Positions 38,125 to 47,406 of a stretch of DNA of 64,000 nt are shown in pieces; the first letter of the stretch is position 1; the number at the start of each line of letters is the position of its first letter. Source of the DNA: Methylophaga sp. (GTDB lineage Bacteria; Pseudomonadota; Gammaproteobacteria; Nitrosococcales; Methylophagaceae); assembly GCA_002706095.1 (NCBI GenBank), contig PAJP01000004.1:53062-117061 (forward strand). The letters run 5' to 3'. Both the position numbers and the translations under genes were made by a program. The notes under the pieces were generated by a model. The model was given only the letters and a program-made list of their open reading frames with translations. It was not told the DNA's origin and made no database searches.

Positions 38125-38135
38125 TAATAACTCCA

Positions 38136-38732
38136 TTATTGAGTCTCAATTTTTGATGTTGATATGGCATTCCATGAAGCATCCAACATGGTATTCAGAT
38201 CATCCGGGGATATTTTGATAGTGCCTCGAAGCTGTTGCCCTGCAAGGTTGACATAGGGCTCTATACCAAAGCTGCTCAGTACGTCATTGGGTAAATTTTT
38301 CAAGATGCCTTGTTTACGACCTTGTTCATATAAGTCAGAAAGTGGCTGTAATTGACGCCAGGTGTCTTGATAAAGATCATCCAGTACGTTTTCAGGCAGG
38401 TGATCGAATTGAGGCTTACACAAAGTCATGCACTTATTATTTAGACAAAATTGCCATAGCCGTATACATAGCTCCCGATACTGTTGCTCTAGTGGCAGAG
38501 TGGTATCGTGACTCTCAAAAATAGCGTCAGCGACTGTGCTAATAATGTTGCTGTGTAAACTGACTATCAACTCATCTTTGTCTTTGAAATAGAGGTACAC
38601 AGTACCTGCCGCAACCCCGGCTTCTGCGGCAAGCTGCTTTATAGAAAAACCATGAAACCCTTTTGTGGCTAAAAGCTTTAGCGTTGCCGATAAAATGGCT
38701 TGATGTTTATCCTTGCATGAGGATGCACACAT
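38136..38732 (-). CDS. TetR family repressor of the efflux operon
   Basis: A 198-residue repressor with an N-terminal helix-turn-helix (about residues 9-55; the core is GFHGFSIKQLAAEAGVAAGT) and a ligand-binding C-terminal domain typical of AcrR/NemR-like proteins. It heads the tetR-MFP-RND-OMF operon; its stop codon overlaps the alternative MFP start. Just upstream of its ATG is a 46-bp perfect palindrome that is very likely its own operator, so it would repress the whole operon until an efflux substrate binds it. Confidence 0.92.
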   Translation of the reverse strand: MCASSCKDKHQAILSATLKLLATKGFHGFSIKQLAAEAGVAAGTVYLYFKDKDELIVSLHSNIISTVADAIFESHDTTLPLEQQYRELCIRLWQFCLNNKCMTLCKPQFDHLPENVLDDLYQDTWRQLQPLSDLYEQGRKQGILKNLPNDVLSSFGIEPYVNLAGQQLRGTIKISPDDLNTMLDASWNAISTSKIETQ

Positions 38733-38736
38733 GAAA

Positions 38737-38782
38737 TTTTACCCATAAAATGAATGAACGTTCATTCATTTTATGGGTAAAA
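38737..38782. promoter_or_regulatory. 46-bp perfect palindrome, probable TetR operator
   Basis: Two exact 23-base arms meet with no spacer between 38759 and 38760. The core TGAATGAACGTTCATTCA resembles AcrR/TetR-type operators. The palindrome ends 4 bases before the repressor ATG, within the leader of the mRNA. A second small GGGTAAAACCC hairpin overlaps its right end and is followed on the plus strand by T5. Confidence 0.9.
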
Positions 38783-38821
38783 CCCTTTTTAGTAAAGTGT
38801 CATTTTGTGATGAATCTCTAG

Positions 38822-40087
38822 TTATGCAGCTCTGACCGCGTTACGGATTTTTTGTAAACGCTCAATATCAGCATCAAGATCTAGTGCTAATAAAGCACGT
38901 TGATAGGCCAAATCAGAATGTTTTTCAACGCACTCAGCAAAACACTCAGGCGAGATTTGTTTTAAAGCGAGTAATGATTTTTGTAGGCGTAGATGAATTT
39001 CCAGCATACCAGCACCATCTCTACTGATGGGGAGGAATATATCGTCAAATAAACTATCGAGTTTGACTTCCGGCATGCGTACATAAGGGTAGGCAATATT
39101 GTCATTTGAATCGTCAAGTTTTTTATGATCACACCAGAGTGATAGTACTCTCACAGCACGACTCAATATATCGATGGCTGTTCCAGGATCATTAACAGCA
39201 GGAGACAGGGCTCTTGATGCAATCTCAGCTAATACGGTGAATCCAAAGCGGGGGTCCTGATCAAATGATCTCAAGTCATTAATGGACAGGGCTTTGATGA
39301 CGGTTTCATCAATCGAATCAGACTGTTTACCATCATAATAAGCGACAGCTTCACCGGGATGAACAAAATGCCCAGGCTCGATGTATAAACAAATTTCAGT
39401 TTCATTAGACTCGGCACAACGATTTAATCCGCCTAAATCGATGTGTTCAATATATCCCACCTTGTTAATATAAACTGCATTCTTGCCCTTCTTTGGTGGA
39501 TTTTCTTTATCTAAGCGTTTTGCACCAAGACATGGGTAGTCAATACGCTGTTTCATGGCTTGGGTGAGAGCATCTTCCACACGATTCGTGGTTTCACTCA
39601 ACCGGCCTAACAATGATAGGTGTTCAATCCAACGTAATATAGTGACAACGATGAGGATGATAACGCCGATAGTGACGGTGAAGAGAATCAAACGTCCATT
39701 TTCACCATATACATCAGTGCTTAACGCGATAATACCGACCAAACTATATAAAAAAGAACCAATAAAGGTGGCCAGCACATTTTGTGTGGTTGAGTCCTGT
39801 CTGACTAATTGCGTTGCCCGTGGTGTCGCACTTGAGCTTGCAGCAGTATAAGCAGAGACCATGACACTGAGGGAAAAGGTGGTCACGGCAAGCATGCTGG
39901 AAGCCAGGATATTGAGAATGCCACGGACGGCTTCCGAACCAATTTCAAAGGGAAGTGGACTCTCAATTAAAGACTGCACAGGAATGGCAATGAGTGCCGT
40001 TACGATGGCGAGTACAGCGAATAGTGATGCCCTCAACCATAAAGTTCTCGTTAGTTGAGTTAACAACCATCGCCATTTCGAAATCAT
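38822..40087 (-). CDS. DUF2254 family membrane protein
   Basis: A 421-residue membrane protein of DUF2254. Two N-terminal helices (about 18-37 and 55-80) are followed by a further pair (about 105-150). A long soluble C-terminal domain carries HVDPG/HPGE-type and DPGTAIDILSRAVRVL segments typical of the family. The function is unknown. It is the last gene before the efflux repressor on the same strand, separated by the palindrome. A start at 40087 is the only reasonable one. Confidence 0.85.
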   Translation of the reverse strand: MISKWRWLLTQLTRTLWLRASLFAVLAIVTALIAIPVQSLIESPLPFEIGSEAVRGILNILASSMLAVTTFSLSVMVSAYTAASSSATPRATQLVRQDSTTQNVLATFIGSFLYSLVGIIALSTDVYGENGRLILFTVTIGVIILIVVTILRWIEHLSLLGRLSETTNRVEDALTQAMKQRIDYPCLGAKRLDKENPPKKGKNAVYINKVGYIEHIDLGGLNRCAESNETEICLYIEPGHFVHPGEAVAYYDGKQSDSIDETVIKALSINDLRSFDQDPRFGFTVLAEIASRALSPAVNDPGTAIDILSRAVRVLSLWCDHKKLDDSNDNIAYPYVRMPEVKLDSLFDDIFLPISRDGAGMLEIHLRLQKSLLALKQISPECFAECVEKHSDLAYQRALLALDLDADIERLQKIRNAVRAA

Positions 40088-40153
40088 TGTTTGTCCTTAT
40101 ATCAGCTTCATTTCAGCATAATGAAGCAATTACCCATAGGCAACTCTGCAGGC

Positions 40154-40182
40154 AAAAAAAAACCGATGACTGAGCATCGGTT
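40154..40182 (-). terminator. Rho-independent terminator after erpA
   Basis: Read on the minus strand, AACCGATG/CATCGGTT forms an 8-bp stem (arms 40182-40175 and 40168-40161) with a 6-base loop, followed by T7 (A at 40154-40160 on the plus strand). Confidence 0.93.
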
Positions 40183-40204
40183 CTTTTCAGAGCTTGATTC
40201 GTTT

Positions 40205-40549
40205 CTATGGTGAGAAAGATGAACCACAGCCACAAGTTGTTGTGGCATTGGGGTTTCGTATAACAAATTGAGAACCTTCAATACCGTCTGTGTAATCAAT
40301 CTCTGCGCCAACCAAGTATTGATAACTGGCTGGATCAATCAGTAAAGTGACACCGCTTTTTTCAACTTGTGTATCACCATCGCTGACATCTTCTTCGAAG
40401 GTAAAACCATATTGAAAGCCTGAGCAACCGCCGCCAGTAATGAATACACGTAATTTGAGTTGATCATTACCTTCTTCAGCAATAAGATCGCTGACTTTTG
40501 CTGCCGCTGCCTCAGTAAAGATAATTGGGCTGGGCATTTCGCTTGTCAT
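40205..40549 (-). CDS. erpA: Iron-sulfur cluster insertion protein ErpA
   Basis: An A-type Fe-S carrier that hands clusters to apoproteins such as IspG. It has 114 residues. The three invariant cysteines are C42 ([10 protein letters not shown]), C106 and C108 (CGCGSSF). ErpA and IscA are hard to tell apart. The length and lack of isc neighbours favour ErpA. It is the last of the run argC-DUF6776-bactofilin-erpA; its own terminator follows. Confidence 0.93.
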   Translation of the reverse strand: MTSEMPSPIIFTEAAAAKVSDLIAEEGNDQLKLRVFITGGGCSGFQYGFTFEEDVSDGDTQVEKSGVTLLIDPASYQYLVGAEIDYTDGIEGSQFVIRNPNATTTCGCGSSFSP

Positions 40550-40613
40550 GTCATCACTCCGATAAATGGTTAATTAATAGCCATTATCCAATTCTGACTA
40601 AATTAGTCAAGAT

Positions 40614-41057
40614 TTAGCTTTTTTGCTCAAGATGGAATGACTCATTTTCATCAAATACTTCATGCTCAACGTTCAGTATGTCTTCTTCTTCGTCCTGAGC
40701 ACGAATTAAGTGACCGTTCACTTCACTACCCATTGCCATCTCAATCATGCGGTAATAAAGGTTGCCATTGATACGCGCCTTTGGTGCAAGCTCAACATGT
40801 TCGGAGGCAAAAACATTGCCATTTATTTCGCCATTGATAATCAGATTTGGCACGCGAACCTCGCCTTCAATCTTACCTTGGTCACTGATGGTGAGTAGTG
40901 AGGAATCTTCGTTGGCGATAATAGAACCTTGAATACTGCCGTCAATGCGTAAACCACCACTGAAATGAATATCACCTTTTATGTGTGTATCACGACCAAT
41001 TAATGTATCGATACGTGTGGTTGTTTTTTTCTTTTTTGGTTTATCTTTTTTAAACAT
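40614..41057 (-). CDS. Bactofilin family polymer-forming protein
   Basis: A 147-residue protein with a short lysine-rich N-terminus, a right-handed beta-helix of DUF583/bactofilin type (TLIGRDTHIKGDIHFSGGLR and the repeated G-V-x-x-N pattern) and an acidic tail. Bactofilins form filaments and help shape cells. The start ATG at 41057 has a GAGG site 7 bases upstream; a TTG two codons earlier is less likely. Clustered with the DUF6776 gene, 12 bases upstream, on the same strand. Confidence 0.9.
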   Translation of the reverse strand: MFKKDKPKKKKTTTRIDTLIGRDTHIKGDIHFSGGLRIDGSIQGSIIANEDSSLLTISDQGKIEGEVRVPNLIINGEINGNVFASEHVELAPKARINGNLYYRMIEMAMGSEVNGHLIRAQDEEEDILNVEHEVFDENESFHLEQKS

Positions 41058-41069
41058 GATCAACCTCGT

Positions 41070-41762
41070 TTATGGCAGGGACGGCGTGACTTCCCAGTTA
41101 AAAGTACGTGTAGTGAGTGTTTTTTTACCTTGCTTTAACTCAATTTTCAGGCTTTTGGGTTGTTCATTTTGTTCTATGTTCAATGTGCCTTCAAGCACTT
41201 GCACGTGTTTTAACTTTAACCCATGTGTGTTGATTAAGCGGGGTTTTGCTTTATCGTCATTGAATTGAAGCGCTACCAAGACATCACCCTTAATGGCTTT
41301 GGAAATTTTTTTCCCTTGAGTAATCACAATTCGGTAGAAATACTGGCTTGGATTATCCGGATTTGGCCTCAGGTGAAGTTCACGAATCTGAAGTTCACTA
41401 CTGGCATTACCCTGGGTAATATTCTGGTAGAACAATAATTCTTTATTCAACTCGATAACTTGATTTTGTAGTCTTTCCAAGTTCGATTGAAGCTGCGAAT
41501 CAGTGGCATCCTGCATAGCCTGCATTCTTGAAATGTCATTGACCTGAGCGGTGAGCAACTTATTTTGTTCGAGTAAATTCTGGTTTTCTGCGTGTAGCTG
41601 TTCGTTTTGTTCTTTCAATGCAGTGATTTGAGCATTTTGCTCATTCTGCCATTGCGTGGTCCAATACCACAGTAATGCTGCTGATATTGCCAAAGTTATT
41701 AGCAATATCAACAAGGTACGATATGGACGTCTATGATGGATTACATAGGGTTTATCAATCAT
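41070..41762 (-). CDS. DUF6776 family membrane-anchored coiled-coil protein
   Basis: A 230-residue protein: a short basic cytoplasmic N-terminus, one membrane helix (about 16-36), a long coiled coil (about 38-120) and a beta-rich C-terminal domain from about 125 onwards. It fits DUF6776. It overlaps the argC stop by one base and leads into the bactofilin gene, which suggests an envelope-linked role alongside the bactofilin; this is inference. No catalytic motif. Confidence 0.82.
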   Translation of the reverse strand: MIDKPYVIHHRRPYRTLLILLITLAISAALLWYWTTQWQNEQNAQITALKEQNEQLHAENQNLLEQNKLLTAQVNDISRMQAMQDATDSQLQSNLERLQNQVIELNKELLFYQNITQGNASSELQIRELHLRPNPDNPSQYFYRIVITQGKKISKAIKGDVLVALQFNDDKAKPRLINTHGLKLKHVQVLEGTLNIEQNEQPKSLKIELKQGKKTLTTRTFNWEVTPSLP

Positions 41763-42793
41763 CAGGGCATCATCGCAATAACATTAATCCCTGTTTTTTC
41801 ATCAAGGCCAAACATGATATTCATATTATGGATTGCCTGGCCTGAAGCACCTTTCACCAGGTTGTCGATGACTGAAAGTACCACCACCGTATCACTATTT
41901 TGTGGCTGGTGAACGGCGATACGACACACATTACTACCTTGTACACTACGTGTTTCCGGCATTGAGCCGTGAGGCATGACATCAACGAATGGTTCATTCG
42001 CGTAACGATCTTCAAATATTTTTTGTATATCCACATCCTGTGTCGTTAGACGACCATATAACGTGGCATGAATACCTCTGACCATTGGCGCTAGATGAGG
42101 AATAAACGTCAAATCCACTTTACGCTGGCAATGTTCTGACAATACCTCGCGAATTTCAGGTAAGTGACGATGGCCATTGACACCATAAGCCTTAAAGCTA
42201 CCACTGGTTTCTGCCATTAACATGGGAATGGCTGCTTTTCTGCCTGCACCACTGACACCAGTTTTAGCATCGGCAATTAAATGCATCGGGTCAATTAACT
42301 CTGCTTCCAGTAATGGTAAAAAGCCCAGTTCAGTAGCAGTAGGATAGCAGCCGGGCACAGCGACTAATTTTGCATTTCTAATCTTGTCACGATTTAACTC
42401 AGGTAAACCATAAACAGCCTGTTCAAATAACTCAGGACAAGTGTGCTTGGTGTTGTACCACTGTTCCCAAACAGCCACATCATTTAATCTGAAGTCTGCA
42501 GACAGGTCGATAACTCGGGTATGTCGTTTGATCAGTTCGGGTACCAGAGCCATTGCCACTGTATGTGGTGTAGCAAAAAACACGACATCGCAATGAGCAA
42601 GAATATCAGGATCCGGTTCTGAAAAAGCGATATCAACGTGACCACGTAAGTTGGGAAAGAGATCGCTGACCGGCATGCCCGCTTCACTTCGCGAGGTGAT
42701 AACCTCAAGTGATACGTCAGGGTGATTCGCAAGTAATCTGAGTAGTTCAACACCTGTATATCCGGTGCCACCAACAATGCCGACTTTGATCAT
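41762..42793 (-). CDS. argC: N-acetyl-gamma-glutamyl-phosphate reductase
   Basis: The NADPH-dependent third step of arginine synthesis. It has 343 residues. The N-terminal Rossmann motif [14 protein letters not shown] is at residues 8-21, and the catalytic cysteine is C149 in [12 protein letters not shown]. An ordinary full-length ArgC. It stands at the head of the argC-DUF6776-bactofilin-erpA run and is separate from argH at about 6 kb. Confidence 0.97.
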   Translation of the reverse strand: MIKVGIVGGTGYTGVELLRLLANHPDVSLEVITSRSEAGMPVSDLFPNLRGHVDIAFSEPDPDILAHCDVVFFATPHTVAMALVPELIKRHTRVIDLSADFRLNDVAVWEQWYNTKHTCPELFEQAVYGLPELNRDKIRNAKLVAVPGCYPTATELGFLPLLEAELIDPMHLIADAKTGVSGAGRKAAIPMLMAETSGSFKAYGVNGHRHLPEIREVLSEHCQRKVDLTFIPHLAPMVRGIHATLYGRLTTQDVDIQKIFEDRYANEPFVDVMPHGSMPETRSVQGSNVCRIAVHQPQNSDTVVVLSVIDNLVKGASGQAIHNMNIMFGLDEKTGINVIAMMP

Positions 42794-42869
42794 AAGTTAC
42801 TCTGTCGTCCGATAATAAAGACCAACATGATAAAAGAGCCCAAGCCAAAGCGAAAGTCTGTATCACCGA

Positions 42870-45503
42870 TTATTGATTGAAAAGTTGTTCCAGGCGGCTC
42901 TTTTGTTGGATGTATATAGCCGTTGGGTACGGATGGTTATCAGTAAATTGCAGCTGATTGATATAAACAGGATAGTTCTGCTTATTTTTCCTTAAGCTTT
43001 GAATAAATTGGCGTACTTGATCAAATAATGCCTCATCGTCTGCAAGCCCTTCGAACCATTTTTTACCACACATGATAGTGCAGGCAGCATCTAAAGCTGG
43101 GCTGGCCATATTCACTTGTACCGGTAAAAATCCTTGTGATGTCGATTGTTGGGCGATGGCATTGATTTTCCAGCCTTGCTGACTGTGACTCAGCAAATAG
43201 AAGCGGATATGTTCAAATTTATTCACGGTTTTAATGTGTGAGATAAACACATTGAGGTGACTCATCAGTGTGGATTCACTGAGATGCTGAACCTGTTGTC
43301 GAATAAGGTTGGCATATTCATCTATGAGGTAATACACCACGGTATTTTGTTCAAGATAGAGAAAAATACTGACCTGTTTTGTTGACTGATACTTTAACAG
43401 GGTATTGAGAAGTTGATCCTTATCGAGATAGCTATCCAAAGCCTGAGCAGTGAAGATTGTTGTATTATCAGCAAGGTGTTGCCAAAAACTCTGTGATAAC
43501 GGACGTCTGACATATTCAACTTGCTCATCGTGCCATTGAAGTTGATAGGGACGGTCAGCCAGGTTAAGCAAAAACTTACCCTGATCCGGGTGCTGTTGAT
43601 AATGTCGGCAGACTTGAGTCAGTAAAGCTTCCAAGCGCTGGTTTATGGCTTTTTCAAATCCAGGTGTTGGGCACCAGCTACTGATCTTCGGTGTCTTTGC
43701 TGGCCGCCACAATAATAGACTGGTTAACAAATCAAGAATGGCTGTTTGGCCCTGATAGAAGCCACTATAGATTTGACCATGGCTGGAAATGAATAAACAA
43801 TCAACACTTAATATTAAACTCTCTTTAAAAGAGCTATAGTTGAGCGGATCATTCTGTTTGCTGGAAAGCTGAAGCCCTTGTTGCGAGAGCTTATTACTTG
43901 GTTGCTGCTCCAAGTTAGGAAAGACGAGTACCTGTTCAACGCTTTCTATATCAGTCACTGTAGCGCGATCTGTTGGAATATCTAAATCCGACATACCCTG
44001 ACTGATCAGGTGCTTGCTCATTTCGATAACGGCAGAGGTCGTATACTTTTGATGTTGATCTGTCACACTCAGCCAATTGGTTTTAGCAAGCAACTGGTGA
44101 TTAATAGCCCAGCTTATGACATCGATGAGTTGAGGATGCTGATATAAACCTGTTCTGGCATTGTCAGAGAGTGGCGACTGACTGAGTAACCAGTCCTGCT
44201 GCTCTTTGAACCGGTATAAAAATAACCTGTTCTCACTCGGTTCTGGACGCAAAGCTCGTGGCAACATGGGGATTTGGTTGCCTGTCGGTTGAAAACGTAA
44301 ACGGTATAACTGATTTAAATACGCCGTCTCATTATGGGTATCCAATTGCTCAGATTGGCAATAATGCTGCAAAGCCTGTAGCAAGGATTGAACAACAGTA
44401 GCTAAGTTTTCAAACCAGGCCTGACTATTGTTGATATTCAGGCGACGAGTATCCAGCTTTTGTAATTGTGTCGCTGGCCATCGCCACTGGCTGGTCAATT
44501 GTTTTACACATTCTCTACGCCAAGGGTGTGGAGGATGTTTGACCTCTATGGAGAGTGCTTCCTGACTTTCTATGTAAACTATTTCTCTAGCTATTTGTTT
44601 ATTGGCGTCAGTAGCATAGATCTCAATCAGTGCCAATTTCAGGGCTTGGATATCAAGTGCGGTGAAAGCCTGCTCACCACGGTAAATCGTCTGTTTTAAC
44701 AGGTGAGATAACGTCGGCAATGACCTGCCTGGTTCTAGCAATAGAGCAATATAGAGTAGATCAAGTGTCGCATGACCTGTCAGTAGAAATTGCTGACATG
44801 CTTCGAAAGATTTTTTAAATACGGCATTTTTATCAATAGATTCAGCTGGGCCAAAATCAACGAGATTATATTGTTTAAATTTAGCCTGGGTTTTGAACTC
44901 ATCAACAATGAGATGATGATCAGTCTGTTCTTCATGCGTTAACAACCACCAGTATGGTTCACAACCTGCCAGTACTATACCTTGCGTATAGAATTCTTCC
45001 TTTTGCCAGTCCGTTAGCGCAGTATCGTTGGTCAATGCTTTCTCGGTGATTAATTGCGCATTAAGTATCAATCCGTTCTCTGCACACCACTCAGTGATGG
45101 CGTCTAACTTTTTTTGCAGTTGATGTCGTTGTTCGATACTTAATAAATCAGAGCAAAGTAACCATAATTCGAATTCGGTTTTGTCTGAGTAGCTGAAGTA
45201 GTGATGAGGATGGAGAAGATAAAGACCACGCAATGGATAACGACGCAGAGCGCGTGCACGATGACTAAAGCTACGGTTCAGTTGTTGTGCTTGGCTTATC
45301 GTATCCTGAGAAGGACGGTAATCAAGTAAGCCGGCTGGCACATCATCACTAATATACCCTGGCAATAGCTTGGAGTTGATATGTAGAAATAATGGCAGTA
45401 ATTGGAAAATTAACGCCTGCCGAGCAGGCGCCAATTCGATTAAGTGTTGGAAGCGCTGATAATTTAGCGATTGGAATAAACGATAAGCCTCAACGCGATC
45501 CAC
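42870..45503 (-). CDS. Class I adenylate cyclase family protein with degenerate catalytic motif
   Basis: An 877-residue protein recognisable as a class I (CyaA) adenylate cyclase over its whole length. Shared parts include FLHINSKLLPGY (39-50), the RPSQDTI-type segment, the PLRGLYLL strand (90-97) and the HPWRRECVKQLTSQW segment that matches the CyaA WRRE-LTQLVSEW block. Active enzymes have a GSxGS loop and an SDxDxW metal-binding motif here. In this protein residues 98-102 read HPHHY and 109-113 read TEFEL, so the glycine-serine loop is gone and both aspartates are replaced by glutamates. It may be catalytically dead or altered. Alternative: an active cyclase with an unusual site. Flanked by argC and purH on the same strand. 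Confidence 0.85.
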   Translation of the reverse strand: MDRVEAYRLFQSLNYQRFQHLIELAPARQALIFQLLPLFLHINSKLLPGYISDDVPAGLLDYRPSQDTISQAQQLNRSFSHRARALRRYPLRGLYLLHPHHYFSYSDKTEFELWLLCSDLLSIEQRHQLQKKLDAITEWCAENGLILNAQLITEKALTNDTALTDWQKEEFYTQGIVLAGCEPYWWLLTHEEQTDHHLIVDEFKTQAKFKQYNLVDFGPAESIDKNAVFKKSFEACQQFLLTGHATLDLLYIALLLEPGRSLPTLSHLLKQTIYRGEQAFTALDIQALKLALIEIYATDANKQIAREIVYIESQEALSIEVKHPPHPWRRECVKQLTSQWRWPATQLQKLDTRRLNINNSQAWFENLATVVQSLLQALQHYCQSEQLDTHNETAYLNQLYRLRFQPTGNQIPMLPRALRPEPSENRLFLYRFKEQQDWLLSQSPLSDNARTGLYQHPQLIDVISWAINHQLLAKTNWLSVTDQHQKYTTSAVIEMSKHLISQGMSDLDIPTDRATVTDIESVEQVLVFPNLEQQPSNKLSQQGLQLSSKQNDPLNYSSFKESLILSVDCLFISSHGQIYSGFYQGQTAILDLLTSLLLWRPAKTPKISSWCPTPGFEKAINQRLEALLTQVCRHYQQHPDQGKFLLNLADRPYQLQWHDEQVEYVRRPLSQSFWQHLADNTTIFTAQALDSYLDKDQLLNTLLKYQSTKQVSIFLYLEQNTVVYYLIDEYANLIRQQVQHLSESTLMSHLNVFISHIKTVNKFEHIRFYLLSHSQQGWKINAIAQQSTSQGFLPVQVNMASPALDAACTIMCGKKWFEGLADDEALFDQVRQFIQSLRKNKQNYPVYINQLQFTDNHPYPTAIYIQQKSRLEQLFNQ

Positions 45504-45520
45504 AAAAAGTCCACGTGTAT

Positions 45521-47083
45521 TTAGTGTCTAAAATGACGCATGCCAGTAAATACCATGGCAATACCATGTTCATTGGCAGCGGCAATGACTTCGTCATCAC
45601 GCATTGAGCCACCCGGTTGAATCACCGCTTTAATACCGGCAGCAGCGGCGGCATCAAGCCCGTCTCTAAACGGGAAGAATGCGTCAGACGCCATCACGGC
45701 ACCCGGCACAGTCAGACCTGCATCTTCCGCTTTAATACCCGCAATGCGGCTGCTGACAACACGGCTCATTTGACCGGCGCCGATGCCCACTGTTTGCTGG
45801 TTTTTAACATAAACAATCGCATTTGATTTCACAAACTTAGCCACACGCCAAGCAAATAATAAGTCGGCCATTTGCTCTTCGGTTGGCGCCTGTTCTGTGA
45901 CTACTTTCAGGTCAGCTTTCTGCACCAGTGCTTCATCACGATCCTGAACTAATAAACCGCCATTAACCCGTTTGTAATCCAGACCCGTTTCAGTATTGCT
46001 GACAAACTCACCACACGCTAATAAACGCACATTGGCTTTTTGCGCCACAATGGCTTGTGCTTCATCCGTGATAGATGGTGCAATGATGACCTCAACAAAC
46101 TGACGGTCAATAATGGCTTTTGCTGTATCGGCATCTAATGGACGGTTAAATGCAATGATGCCACCGAATGCTGAAGTAGGATCTGTTTCGTAGGCTAAAT
46201 CATAAGCTTTAAGTAAGCTATCAGATACCGCCACACCGCAAGGGTTGGCATGTTTAACAATCACACAGGCCGGTGCTTCTGGGAATGCTTTGACACATTC
46301 AAGCGCAGCATCAGTGTCGGCAATGTTGTTATATGACAGTTCTTTACCCTGCAACTGTGTGGCTGCACTGATGGTGCCTGAAGCAGGATTTGCTTCAGTG
46401 TAGAAAGCGGCATTTTGATGCGGGTTTTCACCGTAACGCATATCTTGTTTTTTCACGAACTGGCTATTAAAGGTGCGTGAGAAAGTGGCTTTTTCATCAC
46501 CCGTTAATTTACCCAGATAGTTAGCGATAGCACCATCATAATGGGCTGTGTGTTCGAATGTTTTAACCGCTAAATCGAAACGGGTTGCATCATCTACTCC
46601 ACCATTGGTTTCGATTTGTGCCACAACGTTGGCGTAATCTGCAGGATCAATCAATACCGTCACATCAGAATGGTTTTTAGCGGCTGCACGTAACATGGTT
46701 GGGCCACCGATATCGATATTTTCAATGGCCATCGGTAAGGTACAGTCATCACGCGCAATGGTGGCTTCAAACGGATAAAGATTGACCACAACCAGATCAA
46801 TCGGCGCGATATCATGCTCTGTCATGATGGCATCATCTGTGCCACGACGACCGAGTAATCCCCCATGAATTTTAGGGTGTAATGTTTTGATGCGACCATC
46901 CATCATTTCAGGAAAGCCAGTATGTGATGACACTTCTTTTACAGGCAGACCTGCTTCAGCTAATAATTTTGCTGTACCGCCAGTAGATAGCAGTTCTACA
47001 CCTAACTTGTTTAATTGCTGGGCAAGTTCAAGCACACCTGTTTTGTCAGATACGCTCAATAAAGCACGTTTGATTTGATTCAT
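45521..47083 (-). CDS. purH: Bifunctional AICAR formyltransferase / IMP cyclohydrolase
   Basis: Catalyses the last two steps of IMP synthesis. It has 520 residues. The N-terminal cyclohydrolase (methylglyoxal-synthase-like) domain begins [16 protein letters not shown], and the larger C-terminal transformylase domain carries [13 protein letters not shown] and the [12 protein letters not shown] motif with its catalytic lysine and histidine. It is the last gene of the accB-accC-prmA-dusB-fis-purH run, 32 bases after fis. Confidence 0.98.
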   Translation of the reverse strand: MNQIKRALLSVSDKTGVLELAQQLNKLGVELLSTGGTAKLLAEAGLPVKEVSSHTGFPEMMDGRIKTLHPKIHGGLLGRRGTDDAIMTEHDIAPIDLVVVNLYPFEATIARDDCTLPMAIENIDIGGPTMLRAAAKNHSDVTVLIDPADYANVVAQIETNGGVDDATRFDLAVKTFEHTAHYDGAIANYLGKLTGDEKATFSRTFNSQFVKKQDMRYGENPHQNAAFYTEANPASGTISAATQLQGKELSYNNIADTDAALECVKAFPEAPACVIVKHANPCGVAVSDSLLKAYDLAYETDPTSAFGGIIAFNRPLDADTAKAIIDRQFVEVIIAPSITDEAQAIVAQKANVRLLACGEFVSNTETGLDYKRVNGGLLVQDRDEALVQKADLKVVTEQAPTEEQMADLLFAWRVAKFVKSNAIVYVKNQQTVGIGAGQMSRVVSSRIAGIKAEDAGLTVPGAVMASDAFFPFRDGLDAAAAAGIKAVIQPGGSMRDDEVIAAANEHGIAMVFTGMRHFRH

Positions 47084-47115
47084 TGAAAATCACTTCCAGG
47101 AGATAAAAAATCGAT

Positions 47116-47406
47116 TTATAAGCCGTATTGCTTGAGTTTTTTACGTAATGTACCACGGTTAATACCGAGAATTTCCGCTGCACGGCTTTGGTTACCATTG
47201 GTATGTTCTAGTGTTGCTTTGAGCAGAGGCACTTCGACTTCCGTCATTAACATTTCATACAGGTTGGCAGCAGGATGGCCTTCGAGTTGCTCAAAATAAT
47301 CGGCCAGAGCACGTGATACACACACACTGAGTGGCGCCGTTGTCTGCTCAGCCGCGACAGCTAGCTCTGCGCATGTTGTTTTATCTTTGGCTAGCGGTTG
47401 AGTCAT
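47116..47406 (-). CDS. fis: DNA-binding protein Fis
   Basis: A 96-residue nucleoid protein. The C-terminal helix-turn-helix is NQSRAAEILGINRGTLRKKL (about 74-93), nearly identical to E. coli Fis. The N-terminal half is more diverged. Its start overlaps the dusB stop by four bases, the standard dusB-fis operon. It is expected to bend DNA and control rRNA and growth-related genes. Confidence 0.96.
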   Translation of the reverse strand: MTQPLAKDKTTCAELAVAAEQTTAPLSVCVSRALADYFEQLEGHPAANLYEMLMTEVEVPLLKATLEHTNGNQSRAAEILGINRGTLRKKLKQYGL

